A stretch of 64,000 nucleotides of DNA from Chitiniphilus eburneus (GTDB lineage Bacteria; Pseudomonadota; Gammaproteobacteria; Burkholderiales; Chitinibacteraceae). The stretch covers positions 62,001-126,000 of the forward strand of contig NZ_SUMF01000009.1 of assembly GCF_005048205.1 (NCBI RefSeq), written 5' to 3'. The position numbers and the translations under genes were made by a program. Of the stretch, positions 48,485 through 59,122 are shown piece by piece; position 1 is the stretch's first letter; every line of letters begins with the position of its first letter. The notes below the pieces were generated by a model, which was not told the DNA's origin, made no database searches, and was given only the letters and a program-made list of their open reading frames with translations.

Positions 48485-49582
48485 TCAGAAACCGGTCCAG
48501 GTTCCGACCAGCAGCCGGGTGACATTGTCCTCGTCGCCGATGCCATCCAATTGATAGCTGGCATGCATCACGCTGGGCTGACCGGCCGTATCCAGCATAT
48601 GGTGACGCAGTTGCAGGAAGCCCACGGTCTGTTTGGACAGCGTATAGGTGTACTGGAAGTTGATCGCCTGGATGCCGTCGTCACGGGTGGTGCCATCCGT
48701 CTTGCTGTCGTCGATGAACTCATACGCCAGGATGAAATTGTGCTTGCCGGTGGTATAGCCGCCACGGATCAGATATTGGTCCACCGTGGTCTTGTCGGAG
48801 CCGGCCGCGTGCACGTTCGGTACATCGCCATACCATTCGTTGCGGATATAGCCCGCGCCCACTTCAAAGCCGCTGAAGCGATAACGGCCGCCGATGAAGT
48901 ATTCCCTGGCCTTGTTGTCGGTGTTGTACGACCCGCCAGCGCCCCAACTGTTTCCGCCGAAGGATGCCGCTTCGGAATCGATGCTTTCGCTGTTTTTGCC
49001 CTGGTAATAGCCGGCATCGATATTGAAGGCATCCGCCGCATAGGCTGCGGTCACTTCATAGGCGTTGGCATCGCTGTCGCCGGAGCCCAGATCATATTGG
49101 GCGCCAAAGCTGAACCCATTCCATTTGGGCGACAGATAGGTAATGGCACGGGGATAATCCGCCTCGTGCGCGCCGAAGTCGCCAGTCAGATTGGTCACGC
49201 CATTGGCGCCATAGGGCCAGTCCAGCATGGTCAGGTATAGCGTGGAAAACTGATTGCCGAAGCGGAAGGTACCGAAGGGCGTGTCGTAGCCGATCCAGGC
49301 CTCGCGTTGCCCCCAACTGTCGTAACGGAAATCGGTGGCCACTTTTTGCGCCAGGCGCCATGACAGGGTACTGCCGTTATCCAGGCGGTCCTTGCCATCG
49401 ATATTGACGATCAGATCGATTTCCTGCATGAACTTGCCGCTGGTATCCGTATCGGCAAAGCTGTCGCCATTGTTGGTGCGGTAGAAAAAGTCCATTTCGG
49501 CGGAACCGCCGATGGAAACTTCGGCGAGCGCGGGTGTCGCGATCAGCGCCACCATACTTGCCAACAGCGTGCGTTTGAACAT
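48485..49582 (-). CDS. Gram-negative-type outer-membrane porin-like protein
   Basis: A 365-residue outer-membrane beta-barrel. The signal peptide is MFKRTLLASMVALIATPALA, with cleavage before EVS. Alternating hydrophobic strands with Tyr/Trp girdles follow, and the terminal residue is Phe (GTWTGF), the Bam signal. Start ATG 49582 is supported by GGAG 9 bases upstream; ATG 49597 would add five residues. Substrate specificity is unknown. A decayed relative of its middle part lies 250-300 bp upstream. Confidence 0.88.
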   Translation of the reverse strand: MFKRTLLASMVALIATPALAEVSIGGSAEMDFFYRTNNGDSFADTDTSGKFMQEIDLIVNIDGKDRLDNGSTLSWRLAQKVATDFRYDSWGQREAWIGYDTPFGTFRFGNQFSTLYLTMLDWPYGANGVTNLTGDFGAHEADYPRAITYLSPKWNGFSFGAQYDLGSGDSDANAYEVTAAYAADAFNIDAGYYQGKNSESIDSEAASFGGNSWGAGGSYNTDNKAREYFIGGRYRFSGFEVGAGYIRNEWYGDVPNVHAAGSDKTTVDQYLIRGGYTTGKHNFILAYEFIDDSKTDGTTRDDGIQAINFQYTYTLSKQTVGFLQLRHHMLDTAGQPSVMHASYQLDGIGDEDNVTRLLVGTWTGF

Positions 49583-49825
49583 TTGCGTGGTCTCCATTGA
49601 TCACCGAAGCACCCGGAGAGGTTTGCTCGACCCGTGCTTGGCTGCCTTATCGTTATAGCCACCGGTCAATGAGACGCTAGCGTCTGTTTGTTTTCGTCAA
49701 AGGGCGATGGTTTTTTCGAGACAAAAAGTGCCTGCGGTGCCGCAGGAACTGCGTAGCCACGGGGGCCGGGATTGCTTGCCCTGGCCATGAGCGGCGGCGG
49801 GAGCGAGATGCCCGCCGCGGGAGCC

Positions 49826-49890
49826 GCGCTCACCTCATGGGCGTTGGCATCGCGGTCACCGGCGTCCAGGTGGTTCCGGGCGCCGAAGGC
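49826..49890 (-). pseudogene. remnant of a second porin gene
   Basis: On the minus strand this stretch reads FGARNHLDAGDRDANAHEV, aligning with FGAQYDLGSGDSDANAYEV inside the intact porin (12 of 19 identical), and DNA identity is also visible. The frame continues into unrelated sequence on both sides with no start. It is a fragment of a duplicated porin in the 457-bp gap before astA, which holds no other gene. Confidence 0.7.
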
Positions 49891-50039
49891 AGCCGCAAGC
49901 CTGGGGCGAGAGATCGGGCTACCTGGGCAAATGGAACGCAGGGAAATGTCGCCGGGTTGAAACGGTCGATGGGGAATGTCCCCATGGGCAGTGCTCGAAC
50001 CCGGCTGCTACAGTGACTTTCCCGTTTTGGAGCGCCCGG

Positions 50040-51068
50040 ATGCTGTTCAGAACCATCGCCCACCATGACCTGCACGCCTTGCTGGCCCTGGCCCGCGAGG
50101 CCGGCGTGGGGGTGACGACGCTATCGCCGAACGCGGAGCGGCTGGCGGCGCGCATCGCGGCCAGCGTCGGCTCGGTGGAAGGCAATCCGGAAGTGGCCGA
50201 GGCCAGCTACGTATTCGTGCTGGAGGACGACACGGATGGGCGCATCGTCGGGAGCGCCGCCATCGAGGCGGCGGTGGGCATGCACGATACCTGGTACAAC
50301 TACCGGGTAGGCCTGTCGGTGCACGCATCGCGCGAACTGGGCATCTACAAGCAATTACCCACGCTGTTCCTGACCTCCGACCTCACCGGGTCTTCCGAAC
50401 TGTGTTCGCTGTTCCTGTTGCCCGATTATCGGCGCGACGGCAATGGGGCGCTGCTTTCCAAGGCACGCTTCCTGTTCATGGCCGAGTTTCCCGAGCGTTT
50501 TTCGCAACGGGTGATCGCCGAAATGCGCGGTGTTTCCGACGACACCGGGCAGTCGCCGTTCTGGGAGAGCCTGGGGCGCCATTTCTTCAAGATGGACTTC
50601 GCCCGGGCCGACTTCCTGTCCTACGTGGGCAGCAAATCGTTCATCGCCGAATTGATGCCCAAGTACCCGATCTATACCTGCCTGCTGTCCGACGCCGCGC
50701 AGGCGGCCATCGCCGACGTCCACCCCGCCACGCGGCCGGCGCGCAAGCTGCTGGAAGCGGAGGGCTTCCGTTATCAGGGCTATATCGACATCTTCGATGC
50801 CGGCCCCAGTCTGGAATGCTCGCTGGACGACGTGCGCGCGGTACGCAAATCCGCATTGTTCGAGGCGCTGCCGGTCACGACCGCATCCAGGGGCGGCACG
50901 CCCTGGCTGGTGAGCAATCGCCGGCTGCACGATTTTCGCGTCACGCTGGCCACGACGCGGCCGCTGGAGCACACCTTGCCACTGACGCCGGCGGTGCTGG
51001 CTCGGCTGGGCATCGAAGATGGCGACAGCGTGCGCGCGGTGCCGTTATCCGGCTCGATCAAGGAGTAA
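50040..51068 (+). CDS. astA: arginine N-succinyltransferase AstA
   Basis: First step of the arginine succinyltransferase pathway: succinyl-CoA + L-arginine to N2-succinylarginine. It has 342 residues; conserved ALLSKARFLFMAEFPERF, ESLGRHFFKMDFARADFLS and SKSFIAELMPKYPIY identify the family. It starts astA-astD-astB-astE; astD begins 3 bp after the stop. AT-rich operator-like sequence was not seen upstream, only the porin remnant. Confidence 0.95.
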   Translation: MLFRTIAHHDLHALLALAREAGVGVTTLSPNAERLAARIAASVGSVEGNPEVAEASYVFVLEDDTDGRIVGSAAIEAAVGMHDTWYNYRVGLSVHASRELGIYKQLPTLFLTSDLTGSSELCSLFLLPDYRRDGNGALLSKARFLFMAEFPERFSQRVIAEMRGVSDDTGQSPFWESLGRHFFKMDFARADFLSYVGSKSFIAELMPKYPIYTCLLSDAAQAAIADVHPATRPARKLLEAEGFRYQGYIDIFDAGPSLECSLDDVRAVRKSALFEALPVTTASRGGTPWLVSNRRLHDFRVTLATTRPLEHTLPLTPAVLARLGIEDGDSVRAVPLSGSIKE

Positions 51069-52553
<1,485 letters not shown>

Positions 52554-52613
52554 GGCATTCTTCATGAATACGCCGGCCGTGCCCGGCGCCACACCGCGAG
52601 AACCCATCACGCC

Positions 52614-53960
52614 ATGAGCGCATTCGAAGCCAATTTCGATGGCCTGGTCGGCCCGACACACCATTACGGCGGACATTCCTTCGGCAATGTCGCCTCCACC
52701 GGCAGTGCCGGCCAGACCGCCGACCCCCGCGCCGCGGCACGGCAGGGGCTGGCGAAGATGAAGGCCCTGGCCGATCTGGGCTATCGCCAGGGCGTGCTGC
52801 CGCCGCAGGAGCGTCCGGCGGTCTGGACGCTGCGCCAGCTTGGCTTCCAGGGCAGCGATCCCGAGGTGCTCGCGGGCGCGGCCCGCCAGCCGCACCTGCT
52901 CGCCGCCGCCTCGTCGGCATCCAGCATGTGGACGGCCAATGCCGCCACCGTGAGCCCGTCGGCGGATACCGGCGACGGACGCGTCCACTTCAGCGTGGCC
53001 AACCTGCAAAACAAGTTTCATCGCGCCATCGAGCACGAGCAGACCGCGCGCAGCCTGCGGGCGATTTTCAAGGACACGGCGCATTTCGCCGTCCATGACG
53101 CCTTGCCGATGCATCCGGCATTCGGCGACGAAGGCGCGGCCAACCATACCCGCTTCGCCAAGGCCTACGATGCGCCTGGCGTGGAATGCTTCGTCTATGG
53201 CCGGCGACATTGGGGCGGGCAGGTCGAACCGACCCGTTACCCGGCGCGCCAGACGCTGGAGGCGAGCGAGGCGGTGGCGCGGCGGCACGGGCTGAATCCG
53301 GCCGATACGCTCTTCGTGCAGCAGCACCCCGCCGTCATCGACGCTGGCGTGTTCCACAACGACGTGATCGCCGTGGGCAACCTGGACGTGCTGTTCTGCC
53401 ACGCACAGGCGTTTGTCGAACAGCAGTCGGTCTACCGCACCCTGGACGACCGCCTGGGCGGCGGCCTGCGGGTGATCGAAGTCCCGGCGGAACGGATCAG
53501 TGTGGAGGATGCGGTCCGCAGCTACCTGTTCAACAGCCAGTTGCTCGATCGCGGCGCGGGGCGGATGCGGCTGGTGGTGCCCGAGGAATGCCGTGGCCAT
53601 GCAGCGGTCTGGGATTACCTGCAAACCCTGATCCACAGCGGTGGCCCCATCGACGAACTGCTGATGTTCGACCTCAAGCAAAGCATGAAGAACGGCGGCG
53701 GCCCGGCCTGCCTGCGCCTGCGGGTGGCGCTGACGGCGGCGGAGGGCGCGGCGGTGAATCCGCGTGTCTGGCTGACCGAGGAACGCCATGCCGAGCTGGA
53801 GGCCTGGATCGGCCGCCATTATCGCGACCGCCTGAGCGAAGCCGATCTGGCCGATCCACAGTTGCTGATCGAAGTGCGCACCGCGCTGGACGAACTGACG
53901 CGAATGCTGGGGCTGGGTAGCATTTACCCCTTCCAGTACGGCGGAACAGGCTTAAGCTGA
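52614..53960 (+). CDS. astB: N-succinylarginine dihydrolase AstB
   Basis: Guanidino-modifying enzyme splitting succinylarginine into succinylornithine, CO2 and two NH3. It has 448 residues. [14 protein letters not shown] opens the protein, and the catalytic His and Cys are expected in [11 protein letters not shown] and [10 protein letters not shown]. It starts 60 bp after astD and is followed by astE after 27 bp. Confidence 0.96.
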   Translation: MSAFEANFDGLVGPTHHYGGHSFGNVASTGSAGQTADPRAAARQGLAKMKALADLGYRQGVLPPQERPAVWTLRQLGFQGSDPEVLAGAARQPHLLAAASSASSMWTANAATVSPSADTGDGRVHFSVANLQNKFHRAIEHEQTARSLRAIFKDTAHFAVHDALPMHPAFGDEGAANHTRFAKAYDAPGVECFVYGRRHWGGQVEPTRYPARQTLEASEAVARRHGLNPADTLFVQQHPAVIDAGVFHNDVIAVGNLDVLFCHAQAFVEQQSVYRTLDDRLGGGLRVIEVPAERISVEDAVRSYLFNSQLLDRGAGRMRLVVPEECRGHAAVWDYLQTLIHSGGPIDELLMFDLKQSMKNGGGPACLRLRVALTAAEGAAVNPRVWLTEERHAELEAWIGRHYRDRLSEADLADPQLLIEVRTALDELTRMLGLGSIYPFQYGGTGLS

Positions 53961-53987
53961 AAGCCGAACATGTCGTAGCATGCCCTG

Positions 53988-55004
53988 ATGAAACCAACCG
54001 CCACTCCTTCCTTCCTCGAACAGACACTGTCCGGCAAGACGGCCATCGGCCTGCCATACAAGCTGCCGGGTGGCGTGAATGTCCAGGTGATGGACGAGGG
54101 CGTAATCCGCTTCGAGCCGCGCGACAGCGCCCATCGCAAGCTCGATCTGGTGATCTCCTGCGGCGTGCACGGCAACGAAACCGCGCCGGTGGAATTGGCC
54201 GATGCGCTGATCAGCGAACTCATGACCGGCGCGCTGAAAGTCCGCGCGCGGGTGTTGTTTGTCTTCGGCAACATCGAGGCGCTGCGCCGGGGCGTGCGTT
54301 TTGTCGAAAGCGACATGAACCGCCTGTTCTGTCGGCTGCCGGAAAGCCATGACGGCCCGGAGGCTCGCCGCGCCACCATGCTGGAAATGCAGTTGATGCG
54401 CTTTTTTGCGCGTGCGATGCAGGATGGCAAGCCGCGTCTGCATTACGACCTGCACACCGCCATCCACGGCAGCCTGATCGAGAAGTTCGCCATCTACCCG
54501 GTACCGCCGGAAGGCAAGCGTTTCGATCGCGAACAGATCGCGCGCCTGGGGCGCGCCGGGGTCAGCGCGGTGTTGTTGCAATCGGCGCGCGCGCCGACTT
54601 TCTCGTATTTCTCCAGCCAGCATTGCGACGCGGTGTCATTCACGGTGGAGCTGGGGCGGGCGCGGCCCTTTGGCCAGAACGGCGAGGTGGACCTGAGTGC
54701 GATGAAGGCCTATCTGCGCCATCTGATCGAGGGGCGGATTCCGGCCGGGGCGGGGCGCGGCGATGCGCCCACGGTGTTTCGCGTCTCGCGCGAAGTGATG
54801 AAGCGCAGCGATGCGTTCGAGTTGAAGATCGACGGCAAGACCGACAACTTCACGCCGCTGCCGCAAGGCATGCTGCTGGCGGCCGATGGCGAGAGCGAGT
54901 GCCGGGTGGAAGAAGCCGACGCGCGCATCGTCTTTCCCAATCCCGACGTGGTGGTCGGCCAGCGTGCCGGCCTGATCGTGGTGCCCGACAGCGCCACCGC
55001 CTAG
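53988..55004 (+). CDS. astE: succinylglutamate desuccinylase AstE
   Basis: Zinc hydrolase releasing succinate and glutamate, the last step of the pathway. It has 338 residues. Zinc ligands lie in CGVHGNETAPVEL (His, Glu) and YDLHTAIHG (His), and the catalytic Glu in SFTVELGRARPFG. It ends the ast group and converges with the NlpC/P60 gene; no strong terminator was found between them. Confidence 0.94.
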   Translation: MKPTATPSFLEQTLSGKTAIGLPYKLPGGVNVQVMDEGVIRFEPRDSAHRKLDLVISCGVHGNETAPVELADALISELMTGALKVRARVLFVFGNIEALRRGVRFVESDMNRLFCRLPESHDGPEARRATMLEMQLMRFFARAMQDGKPRLHYDLHTAIHGSLIEKFAIYPVPPEGKRFDREQIARLGRAGVSAVLLQSARAPTFSYFSSQHCDAVSFTVELGRARPFGQNGEVDLSAMKAYLRHLIEGRIPAGAGRGDAPTVFRVSREVMKRSDAFELKIDGKTDNFTPLPQGMLLAADGESECRVEEADARIVFPNPDVVVGQRAGLIVVPDSATA

Positions 55005-55044
55005 GCGGCGCGCCGGGCGGGCCGCCCGTCACCGGCCGCCGCGC

Positions 55045-55863
55045 TCAGCGTTTCTTCTTCTTGCCGCTCGCGGCCGGCTTGGTTGCTCTGGCCTTTTTCG
55101 CCTTTGTGCCGGGCTTGGTATCGGGCTTGCGTTCGCAGACCGTGGTCGTGCGCTTTTTCTTGCCCTTGCCTGTCGTCACCTTGCGGCAACTGCCACCGTC
55201 ATCGCCGGTGGCACGTGCGGGTGGCGTGCCGGCGGTGGCCAGCAGCGCGGCCACGTTGACACCGGTCATGCTGCTGCCATCGACACGGCGCGCGCCGTTC
55301 CAGCGGGTTTTCCAGTATGACAGGTTGATGTTCTCGATCTCTACCGCGCGGCCCGCGCGTGGTGCGTGGATGAAGCGATCCTCGCCCAGGTAGATGCCGA
55401 CATGGGAAAACGCGCGGCCCAGGGTATTGAAGAACACCAGGTCGCCCGGCTTGAGCGCATCGCGTTCGATGGTGGCGCCCAGCCGGCTCATCGCCAGTGC
55501 GTTGTGCGGCAAGGCGACGTTCATCGCGCTCTGGAAGACATAGCGTACGAACCCGCTGCAATCGAGGCCCGATTCGGGATCGTTGCCGCCATATTTGTAT
55601 TTCACGCCGATCAGGCCCATTGCCTGGAGCAACAAGCCCTGAGCGGCGGCCTGATCCTGTGACGGGTCGCCTTCTTTGCTTCCCCAGTTCTTTTTCGGTT
55701 CCGTGCCCGATGGTGTATCGGACGCGCCCTCGGACAACTGCTGCGCCCAGTGTGCCTGGGGCGAGGCGGGGGCTGGCGTGGGTTCGTCTGCGAAGGAAGC
55801 GGAAAGGAACTGGGTGAACAGCAAGGCGACGAACGCCGATCGTGTTCGTCTGCTGATAATCAT
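55045..55863 (-). CDS. NlpC/P60-family cell-wall hydrolase, exported
   Basis: A 272-residue exported peptidoglycan peptidase. A signal peptide (about 1-23, FLSASFA) precedes the NlpC/P60 domain (about 70-190): catalytic Cys in LDCSGFVRYVF, His in AFSHVGIYLG and a third residue near FIHAPR. The C-terminal 60 residues form a strongly basic Lys/Arg/Thr tail ending GKKKKR, perhaps binding wall polymers or nucleic acid. ATG 55863 was chosen at the signal peptide. Confidence 0.88.
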   Translation of the reverse strand: MIISRRTRSAFVALLFTQFLSASFADEPTPAPASPQAHWAQQLSEGASDTPSGTEPKKNWGSKEGDPSQDQAAAQGLLLQAMGLIGVKYKYGGNDPESGLDCSGFVRYVFQSAMNVALPHNALAMSRLGATIERDALKPGDLVFFNTLGRAFSHVGIYLGEDRFIHAPRAGRAVEIENINLSYWKTRWNGARRVDGSSMTGVNVAALLATAGTPPARATGDDGGSCRKVTTGKGKKKRTTTVCERKPDTKPGTKAKKARATKPAASGKKKKR

Positions 55864-56239
55864 GAGGGGCAAATGTATCGACGCCATCGTCCGCTGTAAA
55901 GCCACCACCGAGGTTTTTCCGGTGGCGAGGCCGGGCGGGTGGCCGCTGGATGAAGAAGGTGGACGGTTTTTCGGGGTGCTTGCCGGTGTCTCCCTGGTGA
56001 GGAGGGTATTGGCGGGCCGGGCTTCGTCTGGCCGCGCTGGCTTCGACCGTGCGCGGTATCCCGCTCGGGCGGTGCGCGGGATCGTGGAAAGACGAGCTGC
56101 ACGTGGCGCGTTGGCAACGGCGGGCGCGCGGCCGGGCCGGTGGCAGGTACAACTTATCGACAAGCAACTGGTGGCAGGTTCGGAAGAGGCTCTAGAATCC
56201 GGGCTGTCCCCACTTTGCCGCGACGCGGTCGCCCAGCCC
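55864..56239. other. divergent promoter region between the NlpC gene and the ubiB-like gene
   Basis: A 376-bp gap. The ubiB frame is open through it but encodes no family sequence, so it is read as non-coding. TAGAAT at 56193-56198 is a possible -10 element for the kinase gene. Nothing else is recognised. Confidence 0.5.
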
Positions 56240-57925
56240 ATGCTCAAGGAAACTTTCACCGTCATGCGCGATTTGCCGCGCGTGCGCGAGATCATCTCGG
56301 TCCTGATGCATCACGGTCTGGGCAACCTGGTCCATCGGCTGGGGCTGGCCAAGGGCATCGAGCGCGGCGCGGATCTGCTGCACCTGCCTGGCAGCCACGA
56401 GATCGAAGCGCTTGATCCGCCGGTGCGCGTGCGCCGCGCGCTGGAGGAACTGGGGCCGACCTTCATCAAGCTGGGGCAGGTGCTGGCCACCCGCGTGGAT
56501 GTGTTCCCGGCCGAATGGATCTACGAATTCGAAAAACTGCAAAGCAACGTCCCGTCGCTGCCATTCCCCTTGTTCCTGGCCGAGCTGACCACGGTGCTCG
56601 GTGTCGATCCCTGCAGCGTCTTCACCGAAATCGACCCAGAGCCCTGCGGCTCGGCATCCATCGCGCAGGTGCATCGTGCCCGGCTCAACAATGGCGACGA
56701 AGTGGTGCTCAAGCTGCGCCGGCCGGAGATCATTCCCAAGATCGAGGCCGACCTGCGCATCCTGCGCCATATCGCCAGCCTGGCCGAGTTCGAGTTTCCC
56801 GATGCGCGCCGCTACCAGCCGGTAAAGATCGTCGATGAATTTGCCAAATCGCTGCGTCGCGAGCTGAACCTGTCGGTGGAGGCGCGCAACCTGGAGCGCT
56901 TCGCCCAGAATTTCGCCACCCACCCGGATATCGTGATCCCGGCCATCCACTGGGACTACACCAGCGAGCGCCTCAACGTGCAGACCTGGATCGGCGGGCT
57001 GGCGGGCAACGACATCGCCTTGCTGGCCACGGAAGGCTACGACCGCAGGGTGCTGGCCGCGCGTGGCGCCAACGCGGTATTGAAGATGGTGCTGATCGAT
57101 GGCTATTTCCACGCCGATCCGCACCCCGGCAACGTCAAGTATCTGCCGGGCAACCGCATCGCCTTCCTGGATTTCGGCATGGTCGGCCGGCTGCCGCACC
57201 CGCGCCGCGATCAGATCGTCGATCTGCTGGCGGCGCTGGCCGAGCGCAGCGAGCGCGGCATTCTCAACGTGCTGATGGACTGGACCGGCGAGGTGGTGGT
57301 GGACGAGGAGCAACTCGCCGCCGACATCGCCGATTTCATGTTCAATTATGAAAACCTGTCGTTGAAGGATATCCAGTTCGGTCATCTGCTCAACGATGTG
57401 GCCGTCATCATGCGCGCGCACGAGATCACGCTGCCCTCCGATCTCACGCTGCTGTTCAAGGCGCTGATCACCCTGGAAGGGCTGGGACGGCAACTCGACC
57501 CCGACTTCCAGATGGTCCATCACCTGACGCCGTTCGTGCGCGAGGTGATCATCTCGCGCTACCACCCTCATTCCCTGTTGCGTTCCGGCAAGGAAGGGTT
57601 GCTGGAGGCGTTCGATATCCTGGCCGGCCTGCCGCGCGATTTCGGCAAGCTGATCAAACAGGCGCGGCGCGGCCACCTGAAGGTGGACCTGGACCTGAAG
57701 CGGCTGGACCGCTTCGGCACGCAACTGGCCAAGAGCGCCAACCGCCTGACGCTGGGCATCGTCACCGGTTCGCTGATCATCGGTTCCAGCATCGTGATGA
57801 CGGTAAAGAGCGGCCCGATGCTGTTCGGCCTGCCCGCGCTGGGGCTGATCGGCTTCCTGATCGCGTTCTTCAACACCTTGTGGCTGGTGTTCTCGATCTG
57901 GGTCTCCGGCAAGGAGGAGCGCTGA
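56240..57925 (+). CDS. UbiB/AarF (ABC1) family atypical kinase
   Basis: A 561-residue membrane-associated protein of the UbiB family, supporting ubiquinone biosynthesis. The family hallmarks are KxGQ in FIKLGQVLATR, the Ala-rich loop GSASIAQVHRA, Lys in VVLKLRRPEI, HADPHPGN and the DFGMVGR metal loop. Two C-terminal membrane helices (about 505-525 and 533-555) match UbiB. It is not near other ubi genes, so it may be a paralogue; no gene symbol is forced. Start ATG 56240; ATG 56264 is possible. Confidence 0.9.
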   Translation: MLKETFTVMRDLPRVREIISVLMHHGLGNLVHRLGLAKGIERGADLLHLPGSHEIEALDPPVRVRRALEELGPTFIKLGQVLATRVDVFPAEWIYEFEKLQSNVPSLPFPLFLAELTTVLGVDPCSVFTEIDPEPCGSASIAQVHRARLNNGDEVVLKLRRPEIIPKIEADLRILRHIASLAEFEFPDARRYQPVKIVDEFAKSLRRELNLSVEARNLERFAQNFATHPDIVIPAIHWDYTSERLNVQTWIGGLAGNDIALLATEGYDRRVLAARGANAVLKMVLIDGYFHADPHPGNVKYLPGNRIAFLDFGMVGRLPHPRRDQIVDLLAALAERSERGILNVLMDWTGEVVVDEEQLAADIADFMFNYENLSLKDIQFGHLLNDVAVIMRAHEITLPSDLTLLFKALITLEGLGRQLDPDFQMVHHLTPFVREVIISRYHPHSLLRSGKEGLLEAFDILAGLPRDFGKLIKQARRGHLKVDLDLKRLDRFGTQLAKSANRLTLGIVTGSLIIGSSIVMTVKSGPMLFGLPALGLIGFLIAFFNTLWLVFSIWVSGKEER

Positions 57926-57926
57926 C

Positions 57927-58283
57927 ATGGCCGGGATCGTTGCGTTGTCGCGGCTGCAGGTGGCGCCGACCTTCGACCAGCCGCGCCCGGATCGTCGGGT
58001 GGCCGGCAATCCGCAACGCACCACCTGGGAGCACTACGCGCGCGACGGACTGTCGTGCGGAATCTGGGCGTGCGAGGTGGGAAGCTGGAACATCCGCTTT
58101 GCCGACACCAAGGACGAGTTCTTCTGCGTGATCGAAGGGCGGGTCCGGCTGTGGGATGAAGCCGGGCACGCGGAGGAATTCGGCGCCGGCGAGGCAGGCG
58201 TGATCCCCGCGGGCTTCGTGGGGTGCTTCGAGGTGGTGGAGCCGGTACGCAAGTACTACGTGGTGCGCGATCGCACCGATTGA
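57927..58283 (+). CDS. cupin-domain protein
   Basis: A 118-residue single-domain cupin. The region 45-110 (GIWACEVGSWNIRFADTKDEFFCVIEGRVRLW, EAGVIPAGFVGCFEVVEPVRKYYV) matches the cupin_3/EutQ-like shape. The usual metal His residues are mostly replaced, with Glu in DEFFCVIEG remaining, so catalysis is doubtful. It starts 1 bp after the kinase stop and is probably cotranscribed. Role unknown. Confidence 0.82.
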   Translation: MAGIVALSRLQVAPTFDQPRPDRRVAGNPQRTTWEHYARDGLSCGIWACEVGSWNIRFADTKDEFFCVIEGRVRLWDEAGHAEEFGAGEAGVIPAGFVGCFEVVEPVRKYYVVRDRTD

Positions 58284-58305
58284 CCGCCGTGGCGCAACCG
58301 GGCGT

Positions 58306-58608
58306 TCAGGCCTCGCCCTTTTTCATCGACTTGCCGGCCGCCACCCGCTGGCGGCGTACCTCCTTCGGGTCCGCGATCAGCGGACGATAGATTTCCACCC
58401 GGTCGCCATCGCGCAGGACGGTATCGGGCTTGCAGGCGCGGGCAAAGATGCCGATCGCCTGGCTGGCCGGATCGATCTCGGGAAACGCTTCCAGCAGGCC
58501 GCTGGCGCGGATGGCGTCGGCGGCGGTGCTGCCTTCGGGCAGCCTGAGCGCGACCAGCCGCTGCGCATCGGGCCGGGCGTAGACGACTTCCACGGAAAGC
58601 TCAGCCAT
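58306..58608 (-). CDS. ratB: RatB/RnfH family protein
   Basis: A 100-residue ubiquitin-fold (MoaD/ThiS-like) protein of the RnfH family, paired with ratA across proteobacteria; its function is uncertain. It contains VEVVYARPDAQRLVALRLPEG and DGDRVEIYRPLIADPKEVRR, typical of the family, and a basic C-terminus. The start overlaps ratA by 8 bp, giving a two-gene unit. Confidence 0.92.
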   Translation of the reverse strand: MAELSVEVVYARPDAQRLVALRLPEGSTAADAIRASGLLEAFPEIDPASQAIGIFARACKPDTVLRDGDRVEIYRPLIADPKEVRRQRVAAGKSMKKGEA

Positions 58609-59029
58609 GCAGGGTGTCCGCGCGGGCGATGAAGGCATCGACGAAGGTGGATGCGATCTTGCCGAACACCGGCCCGATCACCGTTTCCAGCGTGCGGCTG
58701 GAGAATTCGTAGTCGAGCGAGAACTCGATCTTGCAGGCATCTTCCATCAATGGCGTGAACTCCCACAGGCCGTGCAGTGCCTTGAACGGGCCATCGACAA
58801 AGACCATGTCGATGCGGTTGTCGGTCTTGACGTCGCGAGTGCGGAAAAAGGTTTTCACCCGCAGGAACTCCACGCGGATCGTCACATCGAGGATGGTGTC
58901 GGTGTGCTCGTGGACTTCGACTCCGCCGCACCAGGGCAGGAACTTGGGGTAGTCCTCCACGCGGTCGACCAGCTCGAACATCTGCGCGGCGGAGTGGGGA
59001 ACGAGAACGGACTTGCGGATACGCTGCAT
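58601..59029 (-). CDS. ratA: RatA, START-like ribosome-associated/coenzyme Q-binding family protein
   Basis: A 142-residue START/Coq10-like protein. The bacterial homologue RatA was described as inhibiting 70S association in E. coli; Coq10 homologues bind quinone. Conserved segments are SAAQMFELVDRVEDYPKFLPWCGG and GPFKALHGLWEFTPL. It is divergent from dnaB with about 93 bp between, and overlaps ratB. Confidence 0.93.
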   Translation of the reverse strand: MQRIRKSVLVPHSAAQMFELVDRVEDYPKFLPWCGGVEVHEHTDTILDVTIRVEFLRVKTFFRTRDVKTDNRIDMVFVDGPFKALHGLWEFTPLMEDACKIEFSLDYEFSSRTLETVIGPVFGKIASTFVDAFIARADTLHG

Positions 59030-59122
59030 GCAGGGAAAGCGTCTGGTGATCGCCCCGGGCAGGGGCTGCTGTTAAAATGGCCGGCCGTAACGCCCAGCCG
59101 TACGCATTGAACAGGCTTCAAA

